The notes: generated by a model from the sequence alone, not told the origin. Positions 43,053-52,342 are shown, counted from the first letter of the stretch. The stretch: 64,000 bases of DNA from JALYGY01 sp963800975 (GCA_963800975.1 CAWDDB010000012.1:62001-126000); one strand, 5' to 3'. Translations and numbers: made by a program.

Positions 43053-43306
43053 GGCACTGAGACGCCATGCAGAGTCGGACCACCCTGGGACCGACAGAGC
43101 GGCACCCAGGCGCTCTGTCGGTCCGGATTCTCGACCTCGCGGGAACCGCGGTCCGGAGCGTAACCGTCCGGTTGTGTTTAGGTCTAAACAGGATGAAGGC
43201 TACCGGAAACCGACCGGGATGCGGCACGGGTGAGGTTGAGCGGCCGCCGCTACTTCGTATAGGATGCGTGGCGGGTGAGGCGTCTGGCGAGGAGGAGGAA
43301 CCGAAT

Positions 43307-43969
43307 ATGGGCAGGGGCGTAGCGATGTTGGGCGGGGTGTGCGGGCTGCTGTTCGTGGTGTTGATGATACCCGCCTACGTCGTGGGGTACCCGGACGCCC
43401 CAACCCCCGCCTCGGGGGCCGCGGATGTGGTCGGCTACTTCAGCGATGACCCGGGCAACTTCGTGCTGGCCAACGGCGTAGTCGCCGTCTTTTCGACCTT
43501 CTTCTTTCTGTGGTTCCTGGGCGCGCTGCACGGCGTGTTGCGCCGCGCCGAAGGCGAGGACGCCGGGCTCTCGTCGGCGGCGCTGGCTGGAGGGATCCTG
43601 TTCATAACGCTCTCCTGCGCGGGGTACGCCGTCGAGGTGCTATACCCTGCGGCCCTGGTGCGATTCGAGAACTTCGACCCGGGCGCCCAGCCCGCCTTCA
43701 CCGCGCTGGCGCTCTCGGCGTGGCTGTACCACTTCTGCCAGGTCGGCGCCTCGGTTCTGGTGACCGCGACCTCGCTGGCCGCCCTGGGCGCGTCCGCGCT
43801 GCCGAGATGGCTCGCGATCGTCGGGCTGGTGGTCGCCCTGCTGACGCTATTCCATTTCGTCTTGCCCCTGATCGGCGCCATGGCGGGGCTCTTGTGGGTG
43901 GCGCTGGTCTCGGTGCTCATGCTGATCGGCGCCAGGAGCGCCTCCGCGCCCAGGCGCCTGGCCCGCTAG
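43307..43969 (+). CDS. Six-helix membrane protein (220 aa), DUF4386-like
   Basis: Residues show about six helices: VAMLGGVCGLLFVVLMIPAY, VLANGVVAVFSTFFFLWFLG, AALAGGILFITLSCAGYAVE, VGASVLVTATSLAALGASAL, RWLAIVGLVVALLTLFHFVL and AGLLWVALVSVLMLIGARS. The layout, with a short loop containing ALHGVLRRAEGED, is like small integral proteins of the DUF4386 kind; this match is tentative. ATG at 43307 has GGAGGAGGAA upstream, so the longer frame before it is not needed. The function is unknown. Confidence 0.65.
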   Translation: MGRGVAMLGGVCGLLFVVLMIPAYVVGYPDAPTPASGAADVVGYFSDDPGNFVLANGVVAVFSTFFFLWFLGALHGVLRRAEGEDAGLSSAALAGGILFITLSCAGYAVEVLYPAALVRFENFDPGAQPAFTALALSAWLYHFCQVGASVLVTATSLAALGASALPRWLAIVGLVVALLTLFHFVLPLIGAMAGLLWVALVSVLMLIGARSASAPRRLAR

Positions 43970-44013
43970 CGCGGCGAGACGCGCGGCCGCAAGATACGCT
44001 GTAGAATTGGCGC

Positions 44014-44454
44014 GTGCGCGCCAGAGGGTTGACACACGTAAGCATCAGCGCCCGCGACCTCGAAGAGTCCGTGCGCTTCTACAGGGACTTCTTCGGGATG
44101 GAGGAGGTCCCCTCGCCGGACTTCAGCACGCCGGTGCGCTGGCTGCGGGTCGGCGATCTGCAGCTGCACCTCTTTCTCGACGAGAGCCAGGCGCCGGCGA
44201 GGCACCACTTCGCGCTGGACGTCGACGACTTCGAGGCGGCCTACACCAGGGCGAAGCAGACCGGGGCCCACGTAAGCAGCGGCAACTACTCTACCGTCAG
44301 GGAGCTACCAGACGGCGCCGTCCAGATGTACCTGCGGGACCCGGCTGGTAACCTCGTGGAGATAAACTGGCCCGACGTTGCAACGCTCGACCGCTCCGTA
44401 ATAGAGCAAATAGAGAAGGTCCCCGGCCCACCCGACGCCAGGGTCTATCTGTAG
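44014..44454 (+). CDS. VOC-family (glyoxalase/dioxygenase-like) protein
   Basis: A 146-residue VOC protein. The first module begins GLTHVSISARDLEESVRFYR with a metal-ligand His, and the second runs from RHHFALDVDDFEAAYTRAKQ to YLRDPAGNLVEINWPD, with a second His and the C-terminal glutamate ligand. The complete H-H-E set implies a metal-dependent enzyme such as a lyase or dioxygenase. GTG at 44014. It is not closely related to the VOC protein at 6677. A highly structured spacer follows. Confidence 0.8.
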   Translation: MRARGLTHVSISARDLEESVRFYRDFFGMEEVPSPDFSTPVRWLRVGDLQLHLFLDESQAPARHHFALDVDDFEAAYTRAKQTGAHVSSGNYSTVRELPDGAVQMYLRDPAGNLVEINWPDVATLDRSVIEQIEKVPGPPDARVYL

Positions 44455-44681
44455 GGCAAGCCTGCTTCGCAAGCTTGCGGCACGCTCCGCGCTTCGGCTT
44501 CGCCTCGCTTGTCAGCACGGCGCTATCGCGCCTTGTCAGCCCGCCGCCCCTCGGCTTCGCCTCCGGGGCAGCTCGTCAGCTTTTTGGCTCAGGCAGAAGC
44601 CCATTTTGCTGAAAGCGAGGCCAGCTAAGCTGGCCGATGCGTGCTGAGAAGCGGAGACCGGCGCAGCCGGGCGTAGCGTGC
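44455..44681. other. 227-bp spacer dense in short hairpins
   Basis: Several stems follow one another: GGCGC-TATC-GCGCC near 44519, a CCCC...GGGG stem near 44557-44577, and the palindrome GGCCAGCT-A-AGCTGGCC near 44619-44635. GTCAGC appears three times between the stems. No open frame of note. It could be a small RNA, a repeat of the REP type, or a complex terminator between convergent genes. Confidence 0.5.
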
Positions 44682-47486
44682 TTACATAGATACGCCGAGC
44701 AGGCCGCGGGTGAACTGGAAGTCGGTGTTGCCGGCCTCGAAGAGCTTCGGCGTGTAGTCTCTTGAGGCGACCGCCGAGACGGCCAGGAGTATCTGCTCGG
44801 CCCAGGCCGAGGGGTCGTCTTCCAGGATCACGTCCAGGTCCTCGCCGTGCTCGCTTATGGTGTCGGGGTCCGAGGAGACCTGCAGGAGCGGGATCATGCG
44901 GTGCGCTTGCAGGGGGTGGCCAGCGACGTGCGCGACCATCAGCTCGACCCCGGTCGCCCCGAGGCCGGTTGCGGTCTCGATCCAGTGGTCGGTCGGAGCT
45001 TGCATGACGTGGAAGCCCGCCTTTTTGGCCTGCTGCCCGTAGGACAGGGTGTTCTCGGGGGCCTGGTCTCCGAGGACGGGTTCGAGGTAGGCCGAGGAGG
45101 AGAGCATGGCCGACCTCTCAGGGACGACTATCGTGCCACCGGCGCGAACGACGGCCAGGGTGACGCGCGCCAGGCTGCTGGCGGCGGCGTCCGAGAGGTC
45201 GCCCGCGGCGTAGAGGCCGAGCCGCAGGGACTCGAGGCCAGCGGTCTCGTCGGTGAGGTCGGCGGCGTCGTCCAGGGTCTCGTCGAACCAGGTCTCGACC
45301 CTGGAGATGACGCTCTCTATACCGCCGTCGAGCTGCACGCTGGCCCAGCCGAAGCGCGCGGGGTCGAGGCCGCGCTCTCGCAGAACGCTCTCGAAATAGT
45401 CGTTGTGGGTCTTCTCGCAGCCGTGCTCGAGCAGTAGGGCGAACCGGACGGACGGGTTGGCGAGGTGGCCGAGGACGGTGCGGGAGTAGATCTGCTCCGC
45501 CGATCCAGCCGAGACGCCGCAGCCCTCGGTGTGGGGCAGCGCGACGAAGCGGGTGACCTTGCCCTGCGTGGCGTCCCCCTCGTTCAGGCGGTTCGCTATG
45601 CGGCGCGCGATCTGGCCCGAGCATAGGCTCGTCGGCATGACGAGGGCGACCTGATCCAGGACCGGCCCGCGTCCCGACGCCAGCGCCGTCATGGAGAACC
45701 CTACCTCCTCCTCGCCCGACTCGACGGCCAGGGGCTCGCCGTCCGGCTCGGGGGCGTTTTTCAGCTCTTCCAGGTTATCCGCGCTCGTCTGCTTCCAGTC
45801 GCGCCAGATCGAGACCTGGGAGTGGCCTGCCCTCTCGCCGACGGTCTTCTCGCCCGAGGCGGCCCTCAGGGTGCGCTCGAAGACCTCGCGGCCCAGGTCC
45901 TCCATCGGCGTGCCGTCGAGGTAGGCCCCGGCGTTCACGTCCATGTCCTTGGAGAGAAGCTCGAAGCGGCCCGTCGTGGTCACGAACTTTATGGTGGGAA
46001 CGAAGGGGAAGTTGGTTATGGAGCCGTTGCCTGTGGTGAAGAAGATCATGTTCGCCCCGGCGGCGACCTGGCCCGCGACGCTCTCGAGGTCGTTGCCTGG
46101 GCTGTCCATGAAGTAGAAGCCGCCCTCCTGCATCCTCTGGGCGTAATCTATTACGTGATCGACGCGCACGTCCGGGTCTTTCTTCCTCGCGGCGCCTATG
46201 GACTTTATGGAGATGTTGTAGAGCCCGCGGTAGTTGTTGCCGCCGGAAGGGTTGTCCTCGGCCGTGTGCCCGTGCCAGCCTACCCGCTCCTTGAACCTCT
46301 CAACCCTCTCGAGAAAGCGCCTGGCGGTCTCAACGTCCGCGACGTTGCGCATGACGTAGCGTTCGGCCCCGATGAGCTCGTCGGTCTCGGCCAGGTTGGC
46401 GACGCCGCCGTTGCGCACGACCTCCTTGGTCACCCACCCGACGAGCGGGTTGGCGGAGACCCCCGAGAAGGCGTCCGACCCGCCGCACTGCAGGCCTATC
46501 TTCAGCTCGGAGGCGGGCTCTTCGGTGCGTCGCGCCCCGTCGACCTCTTCCAGCCATCCCCGCACGACGGCCCCCGCCGCGTCGAGGTCAGCCCTGAAGT
46601 TTCCCCGCAGGCTCATGAACTCGTGCGGCACGTCGTCCGCGGGATAGCCGTGCTCCTCCAGGTAGGAGCGGATCATCTCGTTCGTGACGGCCCCTTCGCC
46701 GCCCTGGTCGAGGGCGAGCACGGCCCCCACGTTCGGGTTGACCATAAAGCCGCTCAACGTGCGGAGCAGGAGATCCAGGTTGTTGGGCGTGCGGCCCTCA
46801 CCGCCTTCTGTGTGGGCGACGCAGACTATGCCGTCTACGTTCTCGTAGGCGTCCGAGACGCCGCGCAGCTCCCACTCCAGCGCCCGAACGAACCCGGTGA
46901 GCCTGGACGTGACGCCGAGGACGACGACGTAGTTGCGCGTGCCGACCCCCCTGCCCGCGCCGCGCCGGTAGCCCATGAAGGTGCGGCTCTCGTCGTGCAA
47001 AGGGACCTGCTCGGCCGGCCTGAAGGCTTCCTCGTCCAGGACGTACGCCTCCAGCTCGGCGTCGCGGAAATTGGCGTCTTCCGGTAGCACGAGGCCCTCT
47101 TTACGGTAGCCTCCAGGAACACGACCCCCGCCCTGGTCGTGGGTGCCTTCCGGGTCTTCGTCCTCGTCTGACCGTCGAAAAGTGCCGTGGCGATCGCGCA
47201 GGACGCGCAGGATCTTCTCGTTGCACGCGTAGTCGCCCGCCTCGATCTCCCGTAGCGCCTTCCCGAAGGTGAGGCCCCACGAGAGCAGGTCCTCGCCCTC
47301 GCCTATCCGCTCGACGGCGAAGCGGTGTCCCTCAAGGATCGAGTGTGACACCGTGAACTCCGAGCCGCCGTACGCCACGCGCGTCCCTGGCTCCAGCGTG
47401 CGCGTGGCGATGGCCACGTTATCTCCGGGCGCGGGCAGGCGCCCGACCTCGTCGAACTCGAACCGTTCCGGGTCACTGGAGCCCAT
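44682..47486 (-). CDS. Altronate/galactarate dehydratase-family protein with internal duplication (934 aa)
   Basis: Residues 20-95 form the SAF domain (NVAIATRTLEPGTRVAYGG). Residues 170-575 are a UxaA/GarD core: RGVGTRNYVVVLGVTSR, VCVAHTEGGEG (H225), GLQCGGSDAFSG, NPSGGNNYRGLYNISIKSIG and TTGNGSITNFP. UxaA-family enzymes dehydrate altronate, galactarate or related acids and usually have about 500 residues. Here residues 610-900 repeat the core in weaker form: VALVMPTSLCSGQIA, ALPHTEGCG (651-657), LRLGLYAAGDLSDAA, AGFHVMQAPTDHWIETATGL. The second copy lacks the GGSD and GNGS motifs, so it is probably structural. ATG at 47486. Enolase-type enzymes on the same strand follow. Confidence 0.85.
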   Translation of the reverse strand: MGSSDPERFEFDEVGRLPAPGDNVAIATRTLEPGTRVAYGGSEFTVSHSILEGHRFAVERIGEGEDLLSWGLTFGKALREIEAGDYACNEKILRVLRDRHGTFRRSDEDEDPEGTHDQGGGRVPGGYRKEGLVLPEDANFRDAELEAYVLDEEAFRPAEQVPLHDESRTFMGYRRGAGRGVGTRNYVVVLGVTSRLTGFVRALEWELRGVSDAYENVDGIVCVAHTEGGEGRTPNNLDLLLRTLSGFMVNPNVGAVLALDQGGEGAVTNEMIRSYLEEHGYPADDVPHEFMSLRGNFRADLDAAGAVVRGWLEEVDGARRTEEPASELKIGLQCGGSDAFSGVSANPLVGWVTKEVVRNGGVANLAETDELIGAERYVMRNVADVETARRFLERVERFKERVGWHGHTAEDNPSGGNNYRGLYNISIKSIGAARKKDPDVRVDHVIDYAQRMQEGGFYFMDSPGNDLESVAGQVAAGANMIFFTTGNGSITNFPFVPTIKFVTTTGRFELLSKDMDVNAGAYLDGTPMEDLGREVFERTLRAASGEKTVGERAGHSQVSIWRDWKQTSADNLEELKNAPEPDGEPLAVESGEEEVGFSMTALASGRGPVLDQVALVMPTSLCSGQIARRIANRLNEGDATQGKVTRFVALPHTEGCGVSAGSAEQIYSRTVLGHLANPSVRFALLLEHGCEKTHNDYFESVLRERGLDPARFGWASVQLDGGIESVISRVETWFDETLDDAADLTDETAGLESLRLGLYAAGDLSDAAASSLARVTLAVVRAGGTIVVPERSAMLSSSAYLEPVLGDQAPENTLSYGQQAKKAGFHVMQAPTDHWIETATGLGATGVELMVAHVAGHPLQAHRMIPLLQVSSDPDTISEHGEDLDVILEDDPSAWAEQILLAVSAVASRDYTPKLFEAGNTDFQFTRGLLGVSM

Positions 47487-47570
47487 GCTTACTCCCTTGC
47501 CTCGCTCCGTTCTTCCGATCAGAGTTTACCCCAGCGCGTGCCCCGCTACGGGACCCTCCCTGGCCTTCTC

Positions 47571-48659
47571 CTATTCGACGCGCCGGTCCTCGATGGCGTC
47601 GCGATCCCAGGCTATGCCGATGCCGGGGGCGGAAGGCGGCACGGCGTAACCGTCCTGCGTCACCTCCGTCTCCTCGGTCGTGACGGCCCTCAGCTGCGGT
47701 ATGTGCTCCACGTAGAGGGCATTGGGTACGGCCGCCACCAGGCTGACGTGCAGCTCCATGAGGAAGTGCGGGGCAACCGCGATATTGTGGGCCTCGGCCA
47801 GGTGCGCCGTCTTCAGCCAGGGTGTCACGCCGCCGATGCGCGCGGCGTCCACCTGCACGATCCCCGCGCCCCCTACCTCCAGGTACTCGCGGAAGTGGCT
47901 GAGGGAATAGAGGCTCTCCCCGACGGCTATGGGGACGCTCGTGGCCGCGGCCAGCCGGGCGTGGCCCCTGATGTCCTCGGCGGGCAGCGGCTCCTCGAAC
48001 CAGTAGACGTCCACCTCCTCGAACATGCGGGCCCGCCTCATGGCCTCCGGATAGGTCATGGACTGGTTGGCGTCCACCATGACGTCCATCTCCGGGCCGA
48101 TTGCCTCCCGCACCGCCCGCAGCCGCTCGATGTCTTCCCCGGCCCTTGGCTTACCAACCTTCAGCTTGACTCCAGGCCAGCCGCGTCGCTTCGAGGCCAG
48201 GGCGCCCTCCACAAGCTCGTCGGTGCTCAGCTGCAACCAGCCGCCCTCGGTGTCGTACAGCGGCACCTTCTCGTTCGCCCCGCCGGCCAAGAGCCACAGC
48301 GGTTGGCCGGCCGCTTTGCACCTGATGTCCCAGAGGGCGACGTCGACGGCCGCGAGCGCGAGGGAGGTGATCGCGCCCACCGCCGTCGCGTGGGTGGCCC
48401 AGAAGAGTTTCTGCCACAATCCCTCGACTCGCCTGGCATCCTCGCCGAGAAGGAGGCGCAGCAGATCCGTCCTCAGCAATGCCAGCACAGCCCGACCTCC
48501 CGTACCGATGGTGTAGGAGTAGCCGGTGCCAATGAACCCGTCCGCGGTCTCGATCTCGACGAAGATCGTCTCTTGCTTTGCGAAGGACTGGATAGCGTCG
48601 GTTCGAGGGGTCTCCACCGGCAGGTCGCAAAGGTAGGCTTCCGCCCTCACTATCTTCAT
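47571..48659 (-). CDS. Enolase-superfamily enzyme (MR/MLE subgroup)
   Basis: A 362-residue enzyme. The cap begins KIVRAEAYLCDLPVETPRTD. The barrel has VKLKVGKPRAG (KxK acid/base pair), MVDANQSMTYPEAM (metal Asp), WFEEPLPAEDI (metal Glu), AVGESLYS and VAPHFLME. This set suits racemases, cycloisomerases and acid-sugar dehydratases; without a solved relative I cannot choose. ATG at 48659 has AAAGGGGG upstream. It lies upstream of the UxaA-family gene on the same strand, so the two may act on related sugar acids. Confidence 0.83.
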   Translation of the reverse strand: MKIVRAEAYLCDLPVETPRTDAIQSFAKQETIFVEIETADGFIGTGYSYTIGTGGRAVLALLRTDLLRLLLGEDARRVEGLWQKLFWATHATAVGAITSLALAAVDVALWDIRCKAAGQPLWLLAGGANEKVPLYDTEGGWLQLSTDELVEGALASKRRGWPGVKLKVGKPRAGEDIERLRAVREAIGPEMDVMVDANQSMTYPEAMRRARMFEEVDVYWFEEPLPAEDIRGHARLAAATSVPIAVGESLYSLSHFREYLEVGGAGIVQVDAARIGGVTPWLKTAHLAEAHNIAVAPHFLMELHVSLVAAVPNALYVEHIPQLRAVTTEETEVTQDGYAVPPSAPGIGIAWDRDAIEDRRVE

Positions 48660-48950
48660 GCAATCCCCCTTTCCACGGACCGAACTCCGCGGCGGCCCGC
48701 TTCTCCGGGACCAAGGATACACCGTGCCCGAGACCCGCACCCCGCGAACCGTTGCCCGGCGCGAGACAGCCTGCGGGGGACTTGCCCGCGCGCGGTGTGG
48801 GTATACCGTACCTCGGATGGGCGAGCCGTCTGGCCGCGTGGCCTTCCTGGCCGAGACGGTGGGGCCGCGCGCTGCTCGTTGACGGCAGTGGCGCCTGAGG
48901 CAGGCAGCGGTCTGGCGTGAAACCGCGGATAGGGAAAGGGGACGGCAAGC

Positions 48951-49100
48951 ATGTATCTAGGGAAAGCCATCCGTCTTGGCAGGCTCTCCGGTGGGGGGCT
49001 TGGCACGCTCCTGGGCCTCTTCGAAGTTGGGCTCGCGATCTCGTCCGTGGCAACAGGCCCGGCGGGTGGCGGGCCGCTGGCGTGGGAGCGTGCCGCGTGA
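48951..49100 (+). CDS. 49-residue frame coupled to the downstream dehydrogenase
   Basis: ATG at 48951, with AAAGGGGA about 9 nt upstream, opens MYLGKAIRLGRLSGGGLGTL then LGLFEVGLAISSVATG, ending in TGA that overlaps the GTG of the next gene (GTGA). The first 12 residues recall the start of some aldolases, but the rest matches nothing I know. It may be a leader peptide that couples translation, or a truncated gene. Confidence 0.4.
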   Translation: MYLGKAIRLGRLSGGGLGTLLGLFEVGLAISSVATGPAGGGPLAWERAA

Positions 49101-50134
49101 TCGCCTCCGTCTTTTACGGACCGGGCGAGATCGAGGTCGAGGACGTGCCGCTGCCCGAGATCGGACCGGACGAGGTGCTCGTCCGGGTCGGGGCGAACAC
49201 GCTCTGCGGGACCGACCTGCGCATCCTGCGCGGAGAGAAGACCAGGGGGATACACCCGCCCTCGATCCTAGGCCACGAGTTCGCCGGCCACGTCTCCGAC
49301 GTCGGCCGCGAGGTCAGGGGATTCGAGGAGGGGATGCCCGTGGCGGTGGCGCCCATGATCCCCTGCCTGAGGTGCTACTACTGCAAGAACGGCCTGGAGA
49401 ACCTCTGCTCCGACGAGAGGTTGATCGGCTACGACGTCGACGGCGGCCTCGGCGAGTACGTGCGGGTGCCGTCTGTCGCGGTCGAGGCGGGAAACCTGTT
49501 CGCCGTAGGTGAAGATCTGCCCCCCGAGCATCTGGCCCTCACCGAGCCGCTCTCGTGCTGCGTAAACGGGCAGCGCCGCTCGCGCGTCTCCCTCGACGAC
49601 ACGGTCCTGATCATGGGCGCAGGCCCTATCGGCCTGTTCCACCTCCAGCTCTCGCTGCTGGCCGGGGCCAGGACCGTCGTAGTGAGCGAACCCTCGCCAA
49701 CCCGGCGGGCCTTCGCCTCCGATCTGGGCGCCCACCTCACGGTCGACCCGAACAACGGAGACCTTCGCGCGGCGGTCGAGGAGTCTACCGGGGGCCTCGG
49801 CGTAGACTCGGCCGTGATCTGCATAGGACTGCCCCACCTCGTCAACGAGGCCCTGAGCCTGACCCGCAAGGGCGGGCGCGTCAACGTCTTCGCCGGGCTG
49901 GCCGACAGGGGCTGGGCCGAGGTCGAGGCCAACCTGATCCACTACAACGAGCTGGAGGTGACCGGCACGAGCAACAGCCGCCGCTCGGACTTCGAGACGG
50001 CGCTGCGGCTTATCGAGTCCGGCAGCATCGATGTCGGATCCATGATCACCGACCGCGTGCCGTTGGGGTCGGCGAACGAAGCCTTCGACAGGGCCGCCGC
50101 CGGGGAGTGCCTCAAGGTCGCCGTCATGCCGTGA
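49097..50134 (+). CDS. Zinc-dependent medium-chain dehydrogenase
   Basis: A 345-residue MDR enzyme. TLCGTDLRILRGEK and ILGHEFAGHVSDVG bind the catalytic zinc; CLRCYYCKNGLENLC is the structural zinc lobe. LIMGAGPIGLFHLQLSLLAG is the Rossmann loop and is followed by VVSEP, whose acidic residue suggests NAD. It probably oxidises a polyol or sugar acid to the keto form. GTG at 49097 agrees with the family N-terminus (VIASVFYGPGEIEVED); it overlaps the stop of the small upstream frame. It is divergent from the enolase-type gene at 48659. Confidence 0.88.
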   Translation: MIASVFYGPGEIEVEDVPLPEIGPDEVLVRVGANTLCGTDLRILRGEKTRGIHPPSILGHEFAGHVSDVGREVRGFEEGMPVAVAPMIPCLRCYYCKNGLENLCSDERLIGYDVDGGLGEYVRVPSVAVEAGNLFAVGEDLPPEHLALTEPLSCCVNGQRRSRVSLDDTVLIMGAGPIGLFHLQLSLLAGARTVVVSEPSPTRRAFASDLGAHLTVDPNNGDLRAAVEESTGGLGVDSAVICIGLPHLVNEALSLTRKGGRVNVFAGLADRGWAEVEANLIHYNELEVTGTSNSRRSDFETALRLIESGSIDVGSMITDRVPLGSANEAFDRAAAGECLKVAVMP

Positions 50135-50218
50135 GGGATAGGGTCGCGACGAGAAGGCGTGAATGAAAGCGTCCCACGGAGTAGCAGGGACTCAGAACGT
50201 GCCCCTGATTCCTTCTGC

Positions 50219-51367
50219 CTAACCTGGCCGGTCGCTGTACTGCTCGAGTACCCCGCGGTCCACCTCGACCCCGATGCCGGGTCCCGTGGGCACCGGTACC
50301 CTCCCGTCCTGCAGGCGGATCGCGCCGCCGATGAGGTCCTCGCGGAACGGGTGCGACGAGCGATCGTACTCGAGCATCGGCTCCTGCGGGTTTAGGGAGA
50401 GGGGGTTGGGCGGGAGGGTAGCTATGAACTGCAGGGAGGCGGCGAGACCTACGCCCGTTCCCCAGACGTGGGGTACCACCGAGGTGTTCCACGCCTGGGC
50501 TAGGGCAGCTATCTTCTTGCACTCGGTGAAGCCCCCGGAGGAGCACAGATCCGGCTGCAGGATGTCCAGCGCGCCCTCGGAGACCCAGCGACGGAACCCG
50601 ATCTTGCCGAACACGTTCTCACCGGCGGCTAGGTACGTGCCGGTGAGGTGCCTTATCGCCTTGTAGCCCTCCAGGTCTTCTGGCGCCAGCGGCTCTTCGA
50701 AGAAGTGGATCCCGGCGTCCCGGCACTGCAGCAGTATGCGCCGCGCGGCGGGCACGTCGTAGGCGCAGTTCGCGTCCGTCATGATGCGCACGTCGGGTCC
50801 CACGGCCTCGCGGATGGCGTGGATGTAGCCGACGTCTTCTTCGACCCCGAAGCCGATCTTGAGCTTGAGAGCCCCGAACCCGTCCGTTAGCCGGCGTCTG
50901 GCTTCCTCGATGCCGGCCTCGACCGGGTCGTCGTCCTTGGTGCGGTAGAAGCCGGTCGCATACGGGGTGAGCTCCGTACGGAACGCCCCGCCCAGCAGCT
51001 TGTGCACGGGTTGGCCCAGGTGACGCCCCACGGCGTCCCACAGCGCTATGTCTACCCCGCTGATGGCGTTGACGGCGGCGCCGCCCCCAAAAGGACGCGC
51101 GCGGTTGAACATCTCCTCCCAGAGAACCTCGGCGTCGGAGGGATCTCGCCCCACGAGCATGGGCCCGAAGAGGTGCTCGACAAAGGAGGCGGCCACCTCC
51201 GGCGGTTGGAGGCCGTGGCAGAGAGACTCTCCCCAGCCGGTGACTCCCTCGTCGGTCGCGACCTCCACGACCACCGCGCTCCTCTTGCGCACCCACCCCT
51301 GAGAGAACGCGAAGGGCTCCTGCAGCGGCGTGGACAGGACGTGCGCCCTCACGTCGGTTATCTTCAT
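50219..51367 (-). CDS. Enolase-superfamily sugar-acid dehydratase or racemase
   Basis: A 382-residue member of the MR/MLE group. Visible active-site pieces are FGALKLKIGFG (KxK), RIMTDANCAYDVPAA (Asp), HFFEEPLAPEDL (Glu), LAAGENVFG (third ligand region), ILQPDLCSSGG and SVVPHVWGTG (His). The KxK and VPHVWG set resembles acid-sugar dehydratases and racemases. ATG at 51367. It converges with the dehydrogenase gene and is the third enolase-family gene of the window; each is from a clearly different subgroup. Confidence 0.83.
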   Translation of the reverse strand: MKITDVRAHVLSTPLQEPFAFSQGWVRKRSAVVVEVATDEGVTGWGESLCHGLQPPEVAASFVEHLFGPMLVGRDPSDAEVLWEEMFNRARPFGGGAAVNAISGVDIALWDAVGRHLGQPVHKLLGGAFRTELTPYATGFYRTKDDDPVEAGIEEARRRLTDGFGALKLKIGFGVEEDVGYIHAIREAVGPDVRIMTDANCAYDVPAARRILLQCRDAGIHFFEEPLAPEDLEGYKAIRHLTGTYLAAGENVFGKIGFRRWVSEGALDILQPDLCSSGGFTECKKIAALAQAWNTSVVPHVWGTGVGLAASLQFIATLPPNPLSLNPQEPMLEYDRSSHPFREDLIGGAIRLQDGRVPVPTGPGIGVEVDRGVLEQYSDRPG

Positions 51368-51468
51368 GCTCGCCCCCTGTTCGACGGTACGATCCCATTA
51401 TCGGACAACCGGCGTCGGTCTCGCTCCTGACGCTCGGGTCGCGCGGGGCGAAGGATCCTCCCCGCCCG

Positions 51469-51810
51469 CTACGGGTGGTAGCTGGCCGGCCTGGTCCCCG
51501 GCGGCGTGGGTGGCTCGGCGGATCGCCGGGCCAGGCGACGGTTGTAGACGTTGACCATGTTCTCGGCCCACGCCCGCGCAGGGAAGTCCCCGCTCTTGTC
51601 GAAGCGCACCAGCCAATCCTCGGGGTCGTCTGCTCTCACGACCAGGAACGCCGCCGCTTCCTCGCGGACGGCCAGCTTCCCGTCTGCCTGCGGGGTTGGC
51701 CCTTCCACGTTGTCGAACCTCCTTGCCTCTGACCCGCTAACCTTCTCGGCGGGGCGACCTGGACGGGTTTGATCCGGGTCAAGATACCCGAACACATCGG
51801 CGCCGACCAC
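51469..51810 (-). CDS. Hypothetical protein (113 aa)
   Basis: No family recognised. The protein is hydrophilic, acidic in the middle (EEAAAFLVVRADDPEDWLVR) and ends with a Pro-rich tail. DKSGDFPARAWAENMVNVYN reads like a real helix. Codon third positions are G/C-rich as in the neighbours. It lies 4 nt after a membrane-protein gene on the same strand and may be coexpressed with it. Confidence 0.5.
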   Translation of the reverse strand: MVGADVFGYLDPDQTRPGRPAEKVSGSEARRFDNVEGPTPQADGKLAVREEAAAFLVVRADDPEDWLVRFDKSGDFPARAWAENMVNVYNRRLARRSAEPPTPPGTRPASYHP

Positions 51811-51814
51811 GAGG

Positions 51815-52324
51815 CTATCGCCAGCGGTAGTACGCGAAGCGTATCAGCAGCGCCGGCCAGAACAGAAAGGCTAGCGATAGCGCAGGGTAGAGTAGCAGCA
51901 GGTCTATGCGGATGTTGGAGTCGTCGGAGACACCGCTTTCGTAGACGAGATAGATGAGGAGCGCCAGAGGCGGGACCGCGAACGTTGCGATGGCGAGACG
52001 CAGCCGGGCTTCCTCCGGGAATCTCTCCAGTAGCGAGAGGATAAAGAGGACGAGGCAGGCGATCGGGGAGACGAGTATCAGGATCGCCAGCGGCCCCTGA
52101 ACCCAGAGGGTCCTGTCCGGACTCCCGGATCCCTGGAGGCTCGCGAGAACCCCAAGAGGTCCGTCACCCGCGGATAATGTGGCGCTCGCAACGCCGTGCG
52201 CTTCGGCCGAGGTTGCGCAGGCCAGGCCCACCATGACGGTGAGACACAGAACGCCCACCGCGAATCGTCTCGGACTCTGTCGAGGGCTTATCACCTGGCC
52301 CGGTTCCCTCTGCCCGAGGCACAC
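51815..52324 (-). CDS. Membrane protein with signal-like N-terminus (169 aa)
   Basis: After a basic start (RQSPRRFAVGVLCLTVMVGL) there is a likely cleavage site at SAEAHG. Three membrane helices follow: GPLAILILVSPIACLVLFIL, LAIATFAVPPLALLIYLVYE and LLLYPALSLAFLFWPALLIR. A GTG at 52294 is an alternative start that would place the basic residues nearer the N-terminus. The family is unknown. Confidence 0.58.
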   Translation of the reverse strand: MCLGQREPGQVISPRQSPRRFAVGVLCLTVMVGLACATSAEAHGVASATLSAGDGPLGVLASLQGSGSPDRTLWVQGPLAILILVSPIACLVLFILSLLERFPEEARLRLAIATFAVPPLALLIYLVYESGVSDDSNIRIDLLLLYPALSLAFLFWPALLIRFAYYRWR

Positions 52325-52342
52325 TCTCTCGCGGCCCTCTCC

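Noticed and set aside
45822..47087. 421-codon + strand frame
   Set aside because: Antisense shadow of the UxaA-family gene; no motifs.
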